Part shown: positions 28,673 through 37,546 of the stretch, in pieces
Layout of the letters: every line of letters begins with the position of its first letter
Position numbering within the stretch: position 1 is the first letter of the stretch
Source: Bradyrhizobium sp. 186
Lineage (GTDB): Bacteria > Pseudomonadota > Alphaproteobacteria > Rhizobiales > Xanthobacteraceae
Reading direction: 5' to 3'
Assembly: GCF_023101685.1 (NCBI RefSeq)
Contig: NZ_CP082164.1
Coordinates: forward strand, 5,704,001-5,768,000
Length of the DNA: 64,000 nt
Position numbers and translations under genes: made by a program
Notes under the pieces: generated by a model
Seen by the model: only the letters and a program-made list of their open reading frames with translations
Databases searched by the model: none
What the model was told of the DNA's origin: nothing

Positions 28673-29998
28673 ATGACGACCTCGCCTCACGCAACCTCGC
28701 GCCGCGCGAACTCGACGGCGGCCTCGGCGCCCCCTCATCTCGGTATCGTCCTCTTCTCGCTTGCGATGGGCGGGTTTGCGATCGGAACCACCGAATTCGC
28801 ATCCATGAGCTTGCTGCCCTTTTTTGCAGCCGACCTTCGGGTTGACGAGCCGACCGCGGGACACGTGATCAGTGCCTACGCCTTGGGCGTGGTGCTGGGC
28901 GCCCCTCTGATTGCCGTACTTGGCGCGCGGTTCGCGCGGCGCACGCAGCTGCTGGTCTTGATGGCGGTGTTTGCGCTCGGCAATGCCCTCACCGCGCTTG
29001 CGCCAAGCTATGGCTGGATGATCGCGGCCCGCTTCCTGTCCGGATTGCCGCATGGCGCCTATTTCGGCATAGCCGCGCTGGTCGCAGCGTCACTCGTTCC
29101 TCAACATCGTCGCTCGCAGGCGGTCGGCCGCCTGATGCTCGGCCTGACCTCCGCCACGATCATCGGTGTGCCGCTTGCCAATCTTGTTGGACAGATGGTC
29201 GGCTGGCGCGCGAGCTTCGCCCTTGTGTCGTTGCTGGCGTTGCTCACGGTCCTGCTTTGCGCCCTGTTCGCGCCGCGCGACCACGCCGGCAGGTCGGATC
29301 CGCTGCGAGAGCTCGGGGCGTTGAAGAGCGGACGCGTCTGGATCACGCTGGCGATCGGCGCAATCGGTTTCGGCGGCATGTTCGCTGTCTACACCTATCT
29401 TGCGACGACACTGATCGAGGTCACCAACGTCAGCGCCGAGGTCATTCCACTTTTTCTGGCAGTGTTCGGCGTCGGAGCCACGCTCGGCAATTTGTTCGTG
29501 CCGCGCTTCGCGGACCGCGCGCTGATGCCGACGGCGGGCAGCATCCTCCTGTTTTCGGCAGGCGCGCTGTTGGTATTTCCGCTTGCCGCCGGCAATCCGT
29601 GGGCACTCGCGGCAGACGTCTTCGCGATCGGCGCCGGCGTCTCGCTCGGAGCCGTCCTGCAGACGCGGCTCATGGACGTCGCGGGAGATGCGCAGGCGCT
29701 CGCTGCCGCACTCAACCATTCGGCGTTCAACACCGCCAATGCACTCGGCCCTTTCCTGGGCGGCCTTGCCATTCGCGAGGGATTGGGCTGGACCTCCACC
29801 GGTCCCGTCGGCGCCGCGCTCGCGCTTGCGGGTTTCCTGATCTGGATCGTCGCCTATCGCAGCGCCGGACCCGCTCCGGTCGAGGCCACCTCGGGAAGCG
29901 ACGCTGCTCCACTGGAGAACGCTCCCGCGAGACTGGCGCCACCGCTGGCGCCGGATTACCGTAGCCGTGCGGACCTTCCCAGGGATCCGGTGGCATAA
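28673..29998 (+). CDS. MFS transporter, DHA1/AraJ-like efflux family
   Basis: A 441-residue inner-membrane exporter with twelve predicted helices. Helix 1 reads LGIVLFSLAMGGFAIGTTEF; the GTTEF motif is typical of the AraJ/YdhP group of DHA1 drug or sugar exporters. The loop 2-3 motif is GARFARRTQLLVL. The conserved GLPHGAYFG lies in helix 4, and AALNHSAFNTANALGPFLGG in helix 11. A C-terminal cytoplasmic tail of about 40 residues follows. ATG 28673 follows GCAGGA; an upstream start at 28622 is less likely. The substrate cannot be told from sequence. Confidence 0.9.
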   Translation: MTTSPHATSRRANSTAASAPPHLGIVLFSLAMGGFAIGTTEFASMSLLPFFAADLRVDEPTAGHVISAYALGVVLGAPLIAVLGARFARRTQLLVLMAVFALGNALTALAPSYGWMIAARFLSGLPHGAYFGIAALVAASLVPQHRRSQAVGRLMLGLTSATIIGVPLANLVGQMVGWRASFALVSLLALLTVLLCALFAPRDHAGRSDPLRELGALKSGRVWITLAIGAIGFGGMFAVYTYLATTLIEVTNVSAEVIPLFLAVFGVGATLGNLFVPRFADRALMPTAGSILLFSAGALLVFPLAAGNPWALAADVFAIGAGVSLGAVLQTRLMDVAGDAQALAAALNHSAFNTANALGPFLGGLAIREGLGWTSTGPVGAALALAGFLIWIVAYRSAGPAPVEATSGSDAAPLENAPARLAPPLAPDYRSRADLPRDPVA

Positions 29999-30036
29999 CG
30001 TCTCCCGGCGCGACTGTCGGGCGATCGGGGTGATCA

Positions 30037-30498
30037 ATGGAATGCACGATCCGCCCTGCGCTTGAAGATGACGCCGCCGAAATAAGCGCGGTCATTTTGC
30101 GCGCACTGCGGGAAACAAATGCGAAGGACTATACGGACGAGATTATCGAGAGGGTCGAGCGCAGCTTCAGTCCGAGCGCCGTGCTGCAGCTGATCGGCAA
30201 GCGTGCGGTCTTTGTTGCAACCGTCGGCAGTCGCGTCGTTGGCACAGCGAGCCTTGACGGAAGCGTCGTCCGTACCGTCTTCGTGGCTCCCGATGCTCAG
30301 GCCCAGGGGATTGGCAAGCTGCTGATGACCGAGATCGAGCGCACAGCGCGTGAGCGAGACATCCCTTCGTTGACCGTCCCTTCTTCGGTCACCGCCGAAC
30401 CTTTCTACGCGCGGCTCGGGTTCAAAGCCGTGCGCGACAGTTACTATGGTGATGAACGCACGATCATCATGGAGCGATCGTTCAATGCCCCTCTGTAG
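30037..30498 (+). CDS. GNAT family N-acetyltransferase
   Basis: A 153-residue single-domain GNAT protein. The acetyl-CoA pyrophosphate loop reads VAPDAQAQGIGKLLMTEIER (Q/RxxGxG/A), followed by the beta-5 region and AEPFYARLGFKAV, where the Tyr is the usual general acid. The substrate is unknown. It starts 38 bases after the MFS exporter on the same strand, so the two may share a transcript. Confidence 0.88.
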   Translation: MECTIRPALEDDAAEISAVILRALRETNAKDYTDEIIERVERSFSPSAVLQLIGKRAVFVATVGSRVVGTASLDGSVVRTVFVAPDAQAQGIGKLLMTEIERTARERDIPSLTVPSSVTAEPFYARLGFKAVRDSYYGDERTIIMERSFNAPL

Positions 30499-30531
30499 TT
30501 CTGGTTTGGGGCCAATTGCGGACGCTCGATT

Positions 30532-30690
30532 TCAAAATAACGCGGCGCCGAGAGCCTGTCCGTAGATCATCGCGGCCACAAGCGAGAGCAATAAACCTGC
30601 TCCCGAGAAAATCACGAGCACTTTTAAGGTTTCGACATCAACGTTGGTTCTCGTCGCGCGGGATATTGCCTTCGCCAGTGCAGCCATCAT
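30532..30690 (-). CDS. Small membrane protein, 52 residues
   Basis: A short frame encoding MMAALAKAISRATRTNVDVE followed by a hydrophobic helix (LVIFSGAGLLLSLVAAMIYG) and the end QALGAALF. GGAG lies eight bases before the ATG. The layout of a short amphipathic, basic N terminus with RATR, then ETLK and one transmembrane helix is one I associate with a recurrent small protein family of Bradyrhizobium (recollection). Function is unknown. Confidence 0.65.
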   Translation of the reverse strand: MMAALAKAISRATRTNVDVETLKVLVIFSGAGLLLSLVAAMIYGQALGAALF

Positions 30691-30855
30691 CGCCAGCTCC
30701 GAAACGGGCCGCGCGGGGACGGGGCCTGATTTTCTTTAACGCTATTGGGCGCGCTTGCCTGTGAGCCAGATTACAAGTGGTCAGCGAATGCTACATCCAC
30801 TTTGGGCCAAAGCGGACTCACCCACTGTGCTTGCTCGAATTTCGGTGGTTCGTCT

Positions 30856-31605
30856 TCATGGTGGCAGGAGAGCGGCTGCCTTATCGAGTCCGTCGCTGAG
30901 TTCCGGCGACCGCACGAAAAGAAAACGAGAGGTCACCGATATTTCAGCGTCATCCCTGCCGTCTTGGCCGATTAGGATCAATCCGGCTCCGCCATTTGCC
31001 ACGTTAAGAACCACCGGCTCTCCGCTCCACGTCTTGACTGGCTCCATTCCCACTATGAGAAATTCACCCATGGGCTGATCAAGATATTGAAGGCGCAATT
31101 GCGGACCGACCTCCGCTGTCGCAAGTTCAAAGCCGAGTTGCCGAGCCCGCGCGTAAATGGCAGCCAGAGGCACGCTATCAGTGTTAAAGCCAAGCTCGAC
31201 CGCGGATACCGCCACAAGCTCCACGTCTGTCTTGTTAGAACTGACAGTGAAGGCCGGTCGAGCGAGAACTTCCGCGGCCAGCCCGCCGATGCCGCAACCC
31301 ACCGCATCCAATGCGTTACGCAGCGCAATGGAGTTGGCAAAGGTGCCGACCGCAATCGTCTTCCATTTCGGAACATCGCGGGCGGACCCGATGAGTTTTT
31401 GCGGCAAATCAACTGCACGAACTTTGCCGAGTTTCAGTTGATTCTGTAAGACGTCGCGAGCCGAGCATTGTCCCCACGCCTTGAGCGTGAACTGAAATAA
31501 GGGAGCGGCACAGAGCAATGCAACAATCAAGAAATGGCTGCCCCACCCTGCGATCGGAGAGTGATTTAGTGCGCGGCGATCCGCTTGGCTTGTCAGAATT
31601 GACAT
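30856..31605 (-). CDS. Conserved hypothetical exported protein
   Basis: A 249-residue protein of unknown function. The N terminus has one hydrophobic segment (FLIVALLCAAPLFQFTLKAWG), a signal anchor or signal peptide. The body contains WKTIAVGTFANSIALRNALD, then RPAFTVSSNKTDVELVAVSA, then GPQLRLQYLDQPMGEFLIVG, with an even, folded-protein composition. I recognise the pattern as a recurring hypothetical family but not a function. The start is uncertain (ATG 31605 chosen; in-frame sequence extends to 31695). Confidence 0.7.
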   Translation of the reverse strand: MSILTSQADRRALNHSPIAGWGSHFLIVALLCAAPLFQFTLKAWGQCSARDVLQNQLKLGKVRAVDLPQKLIGSARDVPKWKTIAVGTFANSIALRNALDAVGCGIGGLAAEVLARPAFTVSSNKTDVELVAVSAVELGFNTDSVPLAAIYARARQLGFELATAEVGPQLRLQYLDQPMGEFLIVGMEPVKTWSGEPVVLNVANGGAGLILIGQDGRDDAEISVTSRFLFVRSPELSDGLDKAAALLPP

Positions 31606-32192
31606 GTTGAAGATCGACTTGTTGCAAAATTCGACCGAAAGAACCCGCCTCCGAGTCGTGGGAAGAACGGAGGCCAATGAAAAAACATTGTCCAACCGAC
31701 CTCAAAAGGGGGCCGGAGGCGGGGCGCTATTGGCTCAAGTATTCCAATTTCAAATGAACGGGCGGCAGTCCGTAAGCCCGATCGCCCGCCGCATCAAACC
31801 AAAAAGGGAATGATGAGGCTGAAACGTAGCACCACGAGTCCGTTGGTTCAATTAGCAACTACGCCCGCCAGCGGGCATTGCGACCGGCCATATCGCGCTT
31901 CGCCGCAATCGCGACATCCGAACAGCCCCACTGGCACTCGAAGGCGTTGCGTGGGTTTAGCTCAGGGATTCTCAGGTTCGCCGCAAACACCGCTCTGCGC
32001 GAAACATTGCCTGCCAGTGACGATGCGAGCCCATCCGCCGAGAAAGGGCAGAGTTGCTTCCGCTTGCGAAGCCTGAACCAAGATCAAGCCGCTGAAGACG
32101 AACCTTCATCGAGATTGAATTGGAGGTTCGCTCCTCAAACGTCGCTCGATACATGCCTCTTGGAAATCTTACACAACTATGGAGGTAGCCCC
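31606..32192. other. Intergenic stretch without a convincing gene
   Basis: About 590 bases. It holds a short hairpin GCCCGC/GCGGGC at 31863-31876 and possible start sites for the flanking genes. Open frames here have atypical composition and no motifs. Its lower GC content relative to the core genes fits accessory DNA. Confidence 0.45.
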
Positions 32193-32492
32193 ATGCCGAT
32201 CGTTCAATTTACTCGCTTCAAAACCGACAAGGCCGAGGAAATGGTCAAGATTGTCAGGCAGGCGAAGAAAATCTTTGAAAAACATGGCGCCGAATTTCTT
32301 CGGCTCTCCCGTTTCCACACTGGCCCGTGGGCAGGAGACTTGCTGGTTGCGACGCGCTACTCCAGTTGGGAAGTTTACGGCAAAGTGCAGGAGGCCGTGG
32401 CAAACGACCCGGAGTTTGCGCAGGTGCAGGCTGACGGAATGAAGATTGCCGAACTACAGGGCCGTAACATCGCCGTTAGCATCGATCTCTAG
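32193..32492 (+). CDS. Small dimeric alpha/beta-barrel-like protein (hypothetical)
   Basis: A 99-residue cytoplasmic protein starting MPIVQFTRFKTDKAEEMVKI after a good GGAGG site. A beta-alpha-beta pattern (VQFTRFK, helix with VKIVRQAKKIFEKHGAE, then FLRLSRFHTGPWAGDLLVAT) suggests a ferredoxin-like dimeric alpha/beta-barrel fold as in EthD/ABM/NIPSNAP-type proteins. Function is unknown. Two GC-rich hairpins follow the stop (32494-32508, and 32528-32554 with arms AGGCCGC/GCGGCCT), possibly a terminator without a T-run. Confidence 0.65.
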   Translation: MPIVQFTRFKTDKAEEMVKIVRQAKKIFEKHGAEFLRLSRFHTGPWAGDLLVATRYSSWEVYGKVQEAVANDPEFAQVQADGMKIAELQGRNIAVSIDL

Positions 32493-32585
32493 TCGGGGCG
32501 CCGCCCCGCAAACCACATTAAGCATGGAGGCCGCTGGACATATGCCGGCGGCCTTCCCAATCTGATCACGCGCTTCCGCCCACGG

Positions 32586-32765
32586 TCAGAAGCGCCGCCC
32601 GGTGATGTAGGCCAGCTGATTCAGGCTCTCGATCGTCCGCCGAATGGGCGGCGGTACGATCTCGGGCGTGAACGCGCGCCTGTCGCCGTCGCGCGCCAGT
32701 GCCTTCAGATGCGTATGCTCGGTCTTGCTGAGACGCAGCGCGCGGGCCAGCACGTCGATGGTCTT
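32586..32765 (-). pseudogene. Fragment of an XRE/MmyB-type transcriptional regulator
   Basis: On the minus strand about 60 codons read TIDVLARALRLSKTEHTHLK, then ALARDGDRRAFTPEIVPPPI, then RRTIESLNQLAYITGRRF and a stop. They match the middle of the intact regulator at 34748-35521 at most positions, with DNA similarity to match. The N-terminal helix-turn-helix and the C-terminal ligand domain are missing. It is a remnant of a second, paralogous regulator. Confidence 0.8.
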
Positions 32766-32859
32766 GGCCTTTGCGTTCTACGCTCTAGACCGAAGTTTTC
32801 GCTTGGGAAGTGTGCAAGGGATTGATCCGACTCGATAAGTTGACGGTCGGTGTTTTCAA

Positions 32860-34620
32860 TTACTGGACACGCAGCGGGTCAAGATCGAGCAGCTTGAACG
32901 CGGCCTCCTGGACGGAGGTTGGTGTGGAATGGAGCATGAAGCGATGCTTGGTGTGAAGGGGCACGCGCATCGTGTTTCGGACCAGCGTGCCGAGATGGGC
33001 GATGAGCGCATCGAAGCTCATGACGTGATGGCCGTCGGCTGATCGCTTTGTTGCCTTCTTGGCCTTCGCCGCCTCAGATGGTTCGGTCTTGGCGACGGGA
33101 GAGGTCCGTTCTCCCCGGGCGGCCTCAAGGTCGGTGTCGTGGAACAACAGCGGCGCCAAGGCTTCTCGCAGGTGCCATTCGACGTGATAGGCCAGCATGC
33201 ACAGGAAGACATGGGCCCGCACGTGCTGTGCCGTCCAGTGGCGGATCGGCCGTATTTCGAGATCGATGGTTTTCATGGACCGGAAGCTGCGTTCGACTCG
33301 CGACAGGTCCTTGTAGGCCTGAACCGCCTCTGCAGCGTCGAGATGCCCAGCGGGTATGCTGGTTCGGATGACGTAGATGCCGTCGAGGCGAGCCTCTTCC
33401 TCGATCTGCTCGATCCGTCGCTGCCATGAGAGATAGCCATCGGCCACTTCGACGTCGAAGTGCTTGGCCATCTTCTTGCGGTCCAAAACCGCACCAACCG
33501 CGATGCCGATCTGGGCGGAACTGCGCAACGCAGAGTGTTTGCGCTGGACCTGCGCTTGAACGCGGGCAAGTTCGTGCTCGGTCGCGGCCAGCAGATCCTC
33601 GCGTTTGCGCGCTCGTTCGGCTGCCAGATCGCGATTGCGACAGACGATCAGCCGCTCGCCTGGGAACAGGTCAGGGGCGCTGATTTCGGCGAGATCGCGG
33701 TCATCGAACAGCGACAGCTGCAGCGGCCCGTTCTCCGCCGCCAAAGCCTGGATCGCCGGCGCGCGCAGGCAGGTGATCCAATCGACGCCCGCCGGCTTGA
33801 GATCATCGCGGATGCGTGCCGAGGTGATCATTCCCCGATCCCCGACCAACACCATACGGCTGATCCCGAAGCGATCCTTGATCTTTTGGACTTGAGAACT
33901 CAGCGTCTTCGGATCGGCCGTGTTGCCGTCGAAGACTTCAACCGCAATCGGCAGCCCCTCACGCGTACAGAGCAGCCCGTAGACAATCTGCGGCCGGTCG
34001 CCCCGGTGATCGCGGCTATGGCCATAGCGCGCCAGCGGACAGCAGCGGCCCTCAAAGTAGGACGAGCTGACGTCGTAGAGCACCAGCACGCCGTCCTGGA
34101 GATGTCGCCGCGCCAAGCCGGTCTCGATCCGCGCCTGGCGCTCGACCAGCCAATCGAGCGCCTCATAGGCCTCGCGCTCCTTCACCTTGCCCAGGCGCAG
34201 AACCGATCCGAGGCTGGAGATTGCCGTCTCCTGATCCACCGCCCGTACAAAGCCAAGCTTCGAGCGTGGCGCAATCAACCGATCAACGATCATGGCTACC
34301 ACCAGATCGTAATGGCGTCGCGATGCCTCATCCTTCGTCGTGCTTAAAATCAGCCGATCCAGTGCAATTCTGCGGATCGTCCCGAGCGCCGCTGCAACAT
34401 GGCCGTGAGGCAGTGAGCGCTCGATTTGAATCTCGTCCGGTCCGGTGCCAATCACCGTGCCGCCCTTGAGCAGAGCCTTCAGTCCGCCAATCAAATCCAC
34501 CGGCAGCTTGCTCAGATTGGCCAAGGTCCGCTTCTGCGCGCGGCCATGCTCGTCGCGATACGCCTCCCGCAACAGCACCGCAGGCGGCGAGCCTCGATTG
34601 GGAATCGTCTCGATGAACAT
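32860..34620 (-). CDS. IS1634-family transposase
   Basis: A 586-residue DDE transposase of the IS4-related IS1634 family. Acidic segments are visible: VLVLYDVSSSYFEG (Asp), MVLVGDRGMITSA (Asp) and LSRVERSFRSMKTIDLEIRP (Glu with the Y/R-REK-like helix). It appears full length. ATG 34620 is preferred over TTG two codons upstream. I could not identify convincing terminal inverted repeats or a target duplication. The outer limits are therefore unresolved; they probably lie between 32790 and 32860 on the left and near 34660-34700 on the right. Confidence 0.92.
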   Translation of the reverse strand: MFIETIPNRGSPPAVLLREAYRDEHGRAQKRTLANLSKLPVDLIGGLKALLKGGTVIGTGPDEIQIERSLPHGHVAAALGTIRRIALDRLILSTTKDEASRRHYDLVVAMIVDRLIAPRSKLGFVRAVDQETAISSLGSVLRLGKVKEREAYEALDWLVERQARIETGLARRHLQDGVLVLYDVSSSYFEGRCCPLARYGHSRDHRGDRPQIVYGLLCTREGLPIAVEVFDGNTADPKTLSSQVQKIKDRFGISRMVLVGDRGMITSARIRDDLKPAGVDWITCLRAPAIQALAAENGPLQLSLFDDRDLAEISAPDLFPGERLIVCRNRDLAAERARKREDLLAATEHELARVQAQVQRKHSALRSSAQIGIAVGAVLDRKKMAKHFDVEVADGYLSWQRRIEQIEEEARLDGIYVIRTSIPAGHLDAAEAVQAYKDLSRVERSFRSMKTIDLEIRPIRHWTAQHVRAHVFLCMLAYHVEWHLREALAPLLFHDTDLEAARGERTSPVAKTEPSEAAKAKKATKRSADGHHVMSFDALIAHLGTLVRNTMRVPLHTKHRFMLHSTPTSVQEAAFKLLDLDPLRVQ

Positions 34621-34656
34621 TCCCAAATCGAATCACATCTCGACTGATTTGGGAAT
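34619..34656. repeat. Inverted repeat over the IS1634 transposase start
   Basis: An 11-bp perfect inverted repeat (ATTCCCAAATC at 34619-34629, GATTTGGGAAT at 34646-34656) with a 16-base spacer spans the start codon. A third related copy (GATTGGGAATC) lies about 20 bases inside the gene. It could be a transposase binding site or an RNA hairpin limiting transposase translation (inference). Confidence 0.6.
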
Positions 34657-34747
34657 CCCCGTTACATGGATACAAACTGCAAACTACTCTCCGCCCATCC
34701 GCCCGAAAGGATTCGTCTTTCAGGTCAAACCAAGCGCAAACTTCGGG

Positions 34748-35521
34748 CTAGACCGGCGTGTAAATCACGAGCTTCAGCGCCGGATCGTCATTGGCCTGAA
34801 AGCTCGTGTGCTCGAAATGCAGCACGCCCAGGGTCGGATGAGACATGGTCTTGAGGCCCGACGCGGTGCTGCGGATCTCGTGGGCTTCCCACCATTTGAC
34901 GAATTCCGGACTGCCCTGCCGCAGCCGCGCCAGCAATTCCGTGAAGGCGGGATCGCCCGCCCAGACGTCGTGGGTGGCGCGAAACATCGCCACCATGCCC
35001 TTGGCCACTTCGGCCCAGCCCGCACCGTAAGCCTTACGCGTCTGCTTGTTGGTCATCATCAGGAGCAGGGTGTTGCGATCCTCCTCACGCAGCCGGGCGA
35101 ACGCAAACACCTCCTCGGCGGCGTCGTTCCAGGCCAGCACATCCCAGCGCCGTCCGACAATGTAGGCCGGCCGATTCAAGCTCTCGATCATCCGCAGGAT
35201 CGGCGGCGGCACGATCTCGCGCGTGAAGGCGCGCTTGTCGCCGTCGCGCGCCAGCACCTTGAGATGGGCGTGCTCGGTCTTGCTGAGGCGTAGCGCGCGG
35301 GCCAGCGCATCGACGGTGGTGACCGACGGGCTGACGGTGCGGCCCTGCTCGAGCCGGATGTACCAGTCGACCCCGATTCCGGCGAGCTGCGCGACCTCCT
35401 CGCGACGCAGGCCCGCGGTGCGCCGCCGCCGGCCCGCGGGAAGCCCGACGGTCTTCGGTGATAGCTTTTCGCGGCGGGACCTGAGGAAGTCGCCGAACTC
35501 GACGCGTCGTGGGTCGGCCAT
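34748..35521 (-). CDS. XRE-family transcriptional regulator with MmyB-like ligand domain
   Basis: A 257-residue regulator. Residues 1-85 form the helix-turn-helix domain: MADPRRVEFGDFLRSRREKL, then RTAGLRREEVAQLAGIGVDW and YIRLEQGR. The C-terminal 160 residues match the MmyB-like PAS-type ligand domain (WDVLAWNDAAEEVF, then RNTLLLMM, and the C-terminal HPTLGVLHFEHTSFQ). Such regulators often control an adjacent divergent oxidoreductase, and one lies 108 bases away. ATG 35521 is chosen to match the usual start. A fragment of a paralogue lies at 32586-32765. Confidence 0.9.
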   Translation of the reverse strand: MADPRRVEFGDFLRSRREKLSPKTVGLPAGRRRRTAGLRREEVAQLAGIGVDWYIRLEQGRTVSPSVTTVDALARALRLSKTEHAHLKVLARDGDKRAFTREIVPPPILRMIESLNRPAYIVGRRWDVLAWNDAAEEVFAFARLREEDRNTLLLMMTNKQTRKAYGAGWAEVAKGMVAMFRATHDVWAGDPAFTELLARLRQGSPEFVKWWEAHEIRSTASGLKTMSHPTLGVLHFEHTSFQANDDPALKLVIYTPV

Positions 35522-35629
35522 GACGATAGTCCCCGATGCAGGGTCCATAGAATACTAGGATAATACCAGGCCTTCTCGGCCGTTCAAGGCCGGTCCATAT
35601 GCCGTTCACCCGAATATGAGGTGAACATC

Positions 35630-36709
35630 ATGAAAGCCGCCGTACTCAAATCCTTCGGATCGCCGCTTGCGATCGAGAACGTCCCCGACCCGGTGCCCGG
35701 CACCGGCGAGGTCATCGTCGACGTCGTCGCGACCCGCGTGCTGTCTTACATGAACGAGGTCTTCAGCGGTGAGCGCAACTATGCGCTCGATCTGCCGATC
35801 ATCCCGGGCCCGGGCGGCATCGGTCGGGTGCGTGCGATCGGCCCGGACGCGACGAAGCTCGCGATCGGCGATTGGGTGTTCTGCGACCCGACAGTGCGTT
35901 CGCGCGATGACGCAATTGCGCCCGACATCGTCCTGCAAGGACTCACTGCCGCCGGTGCAGGCGGCATGCGCCTGCAAAAGCACTTTCGTCATGGCTCCTT
36001 CGCGCAGCAGATGATGGTGCCGACGGAGAACGTGAAACGGCTCGGCGCGATCACCTCCGACGAAGCCACGCAATGGTGCGCGCTGGGGACGATGCTGGTG
36101 CCCTATGGCGGCTTCCTCGCCGCCAACCTTCAGCCGGGCGAGACCGTGCTGGTGAGCGGTGCCACCGGCAATTTCGGCAGCGCGGCGGTCTCCGTCGCGC
36201 TCGCGATGGGTGCCGCGCGTGTGGTGGCGCCCGGCCGCAACGAGAAGATTCTCGCCGACCTCGTCCGCCGCTTCGACGCGCGCGTGAAACCGGTCAAGCT
36301 GTCCGGCAACGAGGACGACGACCGCGAGACCATGAAGCGCGTAGCGCAAGGCCCGATCGATTGCGTCTTCGACATCATGCCGCCGTCGGTCGGCACCACC
36401 GTCGTTCGCGCGGCGATCATGACGGTGCGGCCCTATGGGCGCGTCGTGCTGATGGGCGGCGTCGGCATGGCGGGCGGCGCGGGGCTCGACCTGCCCTACC
36501 CCTGGATCATGCGCAACTGCATCACCATCCACGGCGTCTGGATGTACCCGCCGGACGCCGCGAGCCGCCTGATCGCGCTGGTGCGCGCGGGGCTGTTGCG
36601 GCTCGACGAATACGAGACGACGGCCTTCGACGTCGACCGCGCCAATGAGGCGGTGGCTCACGCCGCGGCCCATGCCGGGCCGTTCAAATTGACGGTCATC
36701 CGGCCCTGA
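35630..36709 (+). CDS. Zinc-type alcohol dehydrogenase-like (MDR superfamily) oxidoreductase
   Basis: A 359-residue medium-chain dehydrogenase/reductase. The N-terminal GroES-like domain begins MKAAVLKSFGSPLAIENVPD. The Rossmann domain has GETVLVSGATGNFGSAAVSV and later VRPYGRVVLMGGV. The usual catalytic zinc Cys/His pattern (GHE) is absent (PGPGGIGRV), so it may be a quinone-oxidoreductase-type member. ATG 35630 lies six bases after GAGGTG; a GTG three codons upstream is possible. It is divergent from the XRE regulator and is probably its target (inference). Confidence 0.88.
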   Translation: MKAAVLKSFGSPLAIENVPDPVPGTGEVIVDVVATRVLSYMNEVFSGERNYALDLPIIPGPGGIGRVRAIGPDATKLAIGDWVFCDPTVRSRDDAIAPDIVLQGLTAAGAGGMRLQKHFRHGSFAQQMMVPTENVKRLGAITSDEATQWCALGTMLVPYGGFLAANLQPGETVLVSGATGNFGSAAVSVALAMGAARVVAPGRNEKILADLVRRFDARVKPVKLSGNEDDDRETMKRVAQGPIDCVFDIMPPSVGTTVVRAAIMTVRPYGRVVLMGGVGMAGGAGLDLPYPWIMRNCITIHGVWMYPPDAASRLIALVRAGLLRLDEYETTAFDVDRANEAVAHAAAHAGPFKLTVIRP

Positions 36710-36826
36710 TCTGCACATACGCGGCGGCGATGCACGATCGCCGCCGTTTTGCCCGACGTTTCAAATGGCTGGAAGGCATCACGCCGGCAATGGCGGCTAC
36801 TGTGCATGGGGTTGTTTTCGAGTTTT

Positions 36827-37546
36827 TTACTCGAGCTCGATGACCTGGCCGTCCGACAGCGACACGCGCCGGTCCATCCGGCCGGCGAGTTCCATGTTGT
36901 GGGTCGCGATCAGCATCGAGACCCGGGTCGCCTTGACGAGCTGCATCAGGGCCTGGAAGACGTGGTCGGCGGTGTGCGGATCGAGATTACCGGTCGGCTC
37001 ATCCGCAAACAGCACCCGCGGCGCATTCGCCACCGCGCGCGCGATCGCGACGCGCTGCTGCTCGCCGCCCGACAGTTCGGACGGGCGATGGGTGATGCGG
37101 TCGCCGAGGCCGAGATAGGACAGGATCTCCTTGGCGCGCTTGACGGTCTCGGACTTCTTCAGGCCGCGGATCATCTGCGGCATCATGACGTTCTCGAGCG
37201 CCGAGAACTCCGGCAACAGCCGGTGCGACTGGTAGACGAAGCCGATATCGGTGCGGCGGAGCTGGGTGCGCTCGATGTCGGGCAGTTGCGAGGTCGGGTT
37301 GCCCCCGACATAGACCTCACCGGAATCCGGCGCCTCCAGCAGCCCCGCAATGTGCAGCAGCGTCGACTTGCCGGAGCCCGACGGCGCCACCAGCGCGACC
37401 GACTGGCCGGGCCACAGCGCGAGCTTGGCGCCATCCAGGATCGTCAGCGTCGCCTCGCCCTGCAAGTACTGCCGCTTTATCTCGTGGAGATAAATGACCG
37501 GTACATCTTCAGCCCCCTGCTGCTGCTCCATCAGCCCCTCACTCAT
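36827..37546 (-). CDS. lolD: Lipoprotein-releasing ABC transporter ATP-binding protein
   Basis: ATPase of the LolCDE-type exporter that detaches lipoproteins from the inner membrane. The 239-residue protein has Walker A (APSGSGKST), signature ([14 protein letters not shown]) and Walker B ([13 protein letters not shown]). The LolD/MacB-type [19 protein letters not shown] is present. ATG 37546 overlaps the lolC stop by 8 bases (ATGAGTGA), so the genes are translationally coupled. Longer readings to 37606 lie inside lolC. Confidence 0.96.
   Translation of the reverse strand: MSEGLMEQQQGAEDVPVIYLHEIKRQYLQGEATLTILDGAKLALWPGQSVALVAPSGSGKSTLLHIAGLLEAPDSGEVYVGGNPTSQLPDIERTQLRRTDIGFVYQSHRLLPEFSALENVMMPQMIRGLKKSETVKRAKEILSYLGLGDRITHRPSELSGGEQQRVAIARAVANAPRVLFADEPTGNLDPHTADHVFQALMQLVKATRVSMLIATHNMELAGRMDRRVSLSDGQVIELE

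Noticed and set aside
28157..29053. 298-codon minus-strand frame overlapping the MFS exporter start
   Set aside because: Antisense to the exporter over most of its length; start and composition unconvincing.
32791..34700. Terminal inverted repeats for the IS1634 element
   Set aside because: I compared both flanks by eye and found no pairing longer than chance, so no element limits are given.
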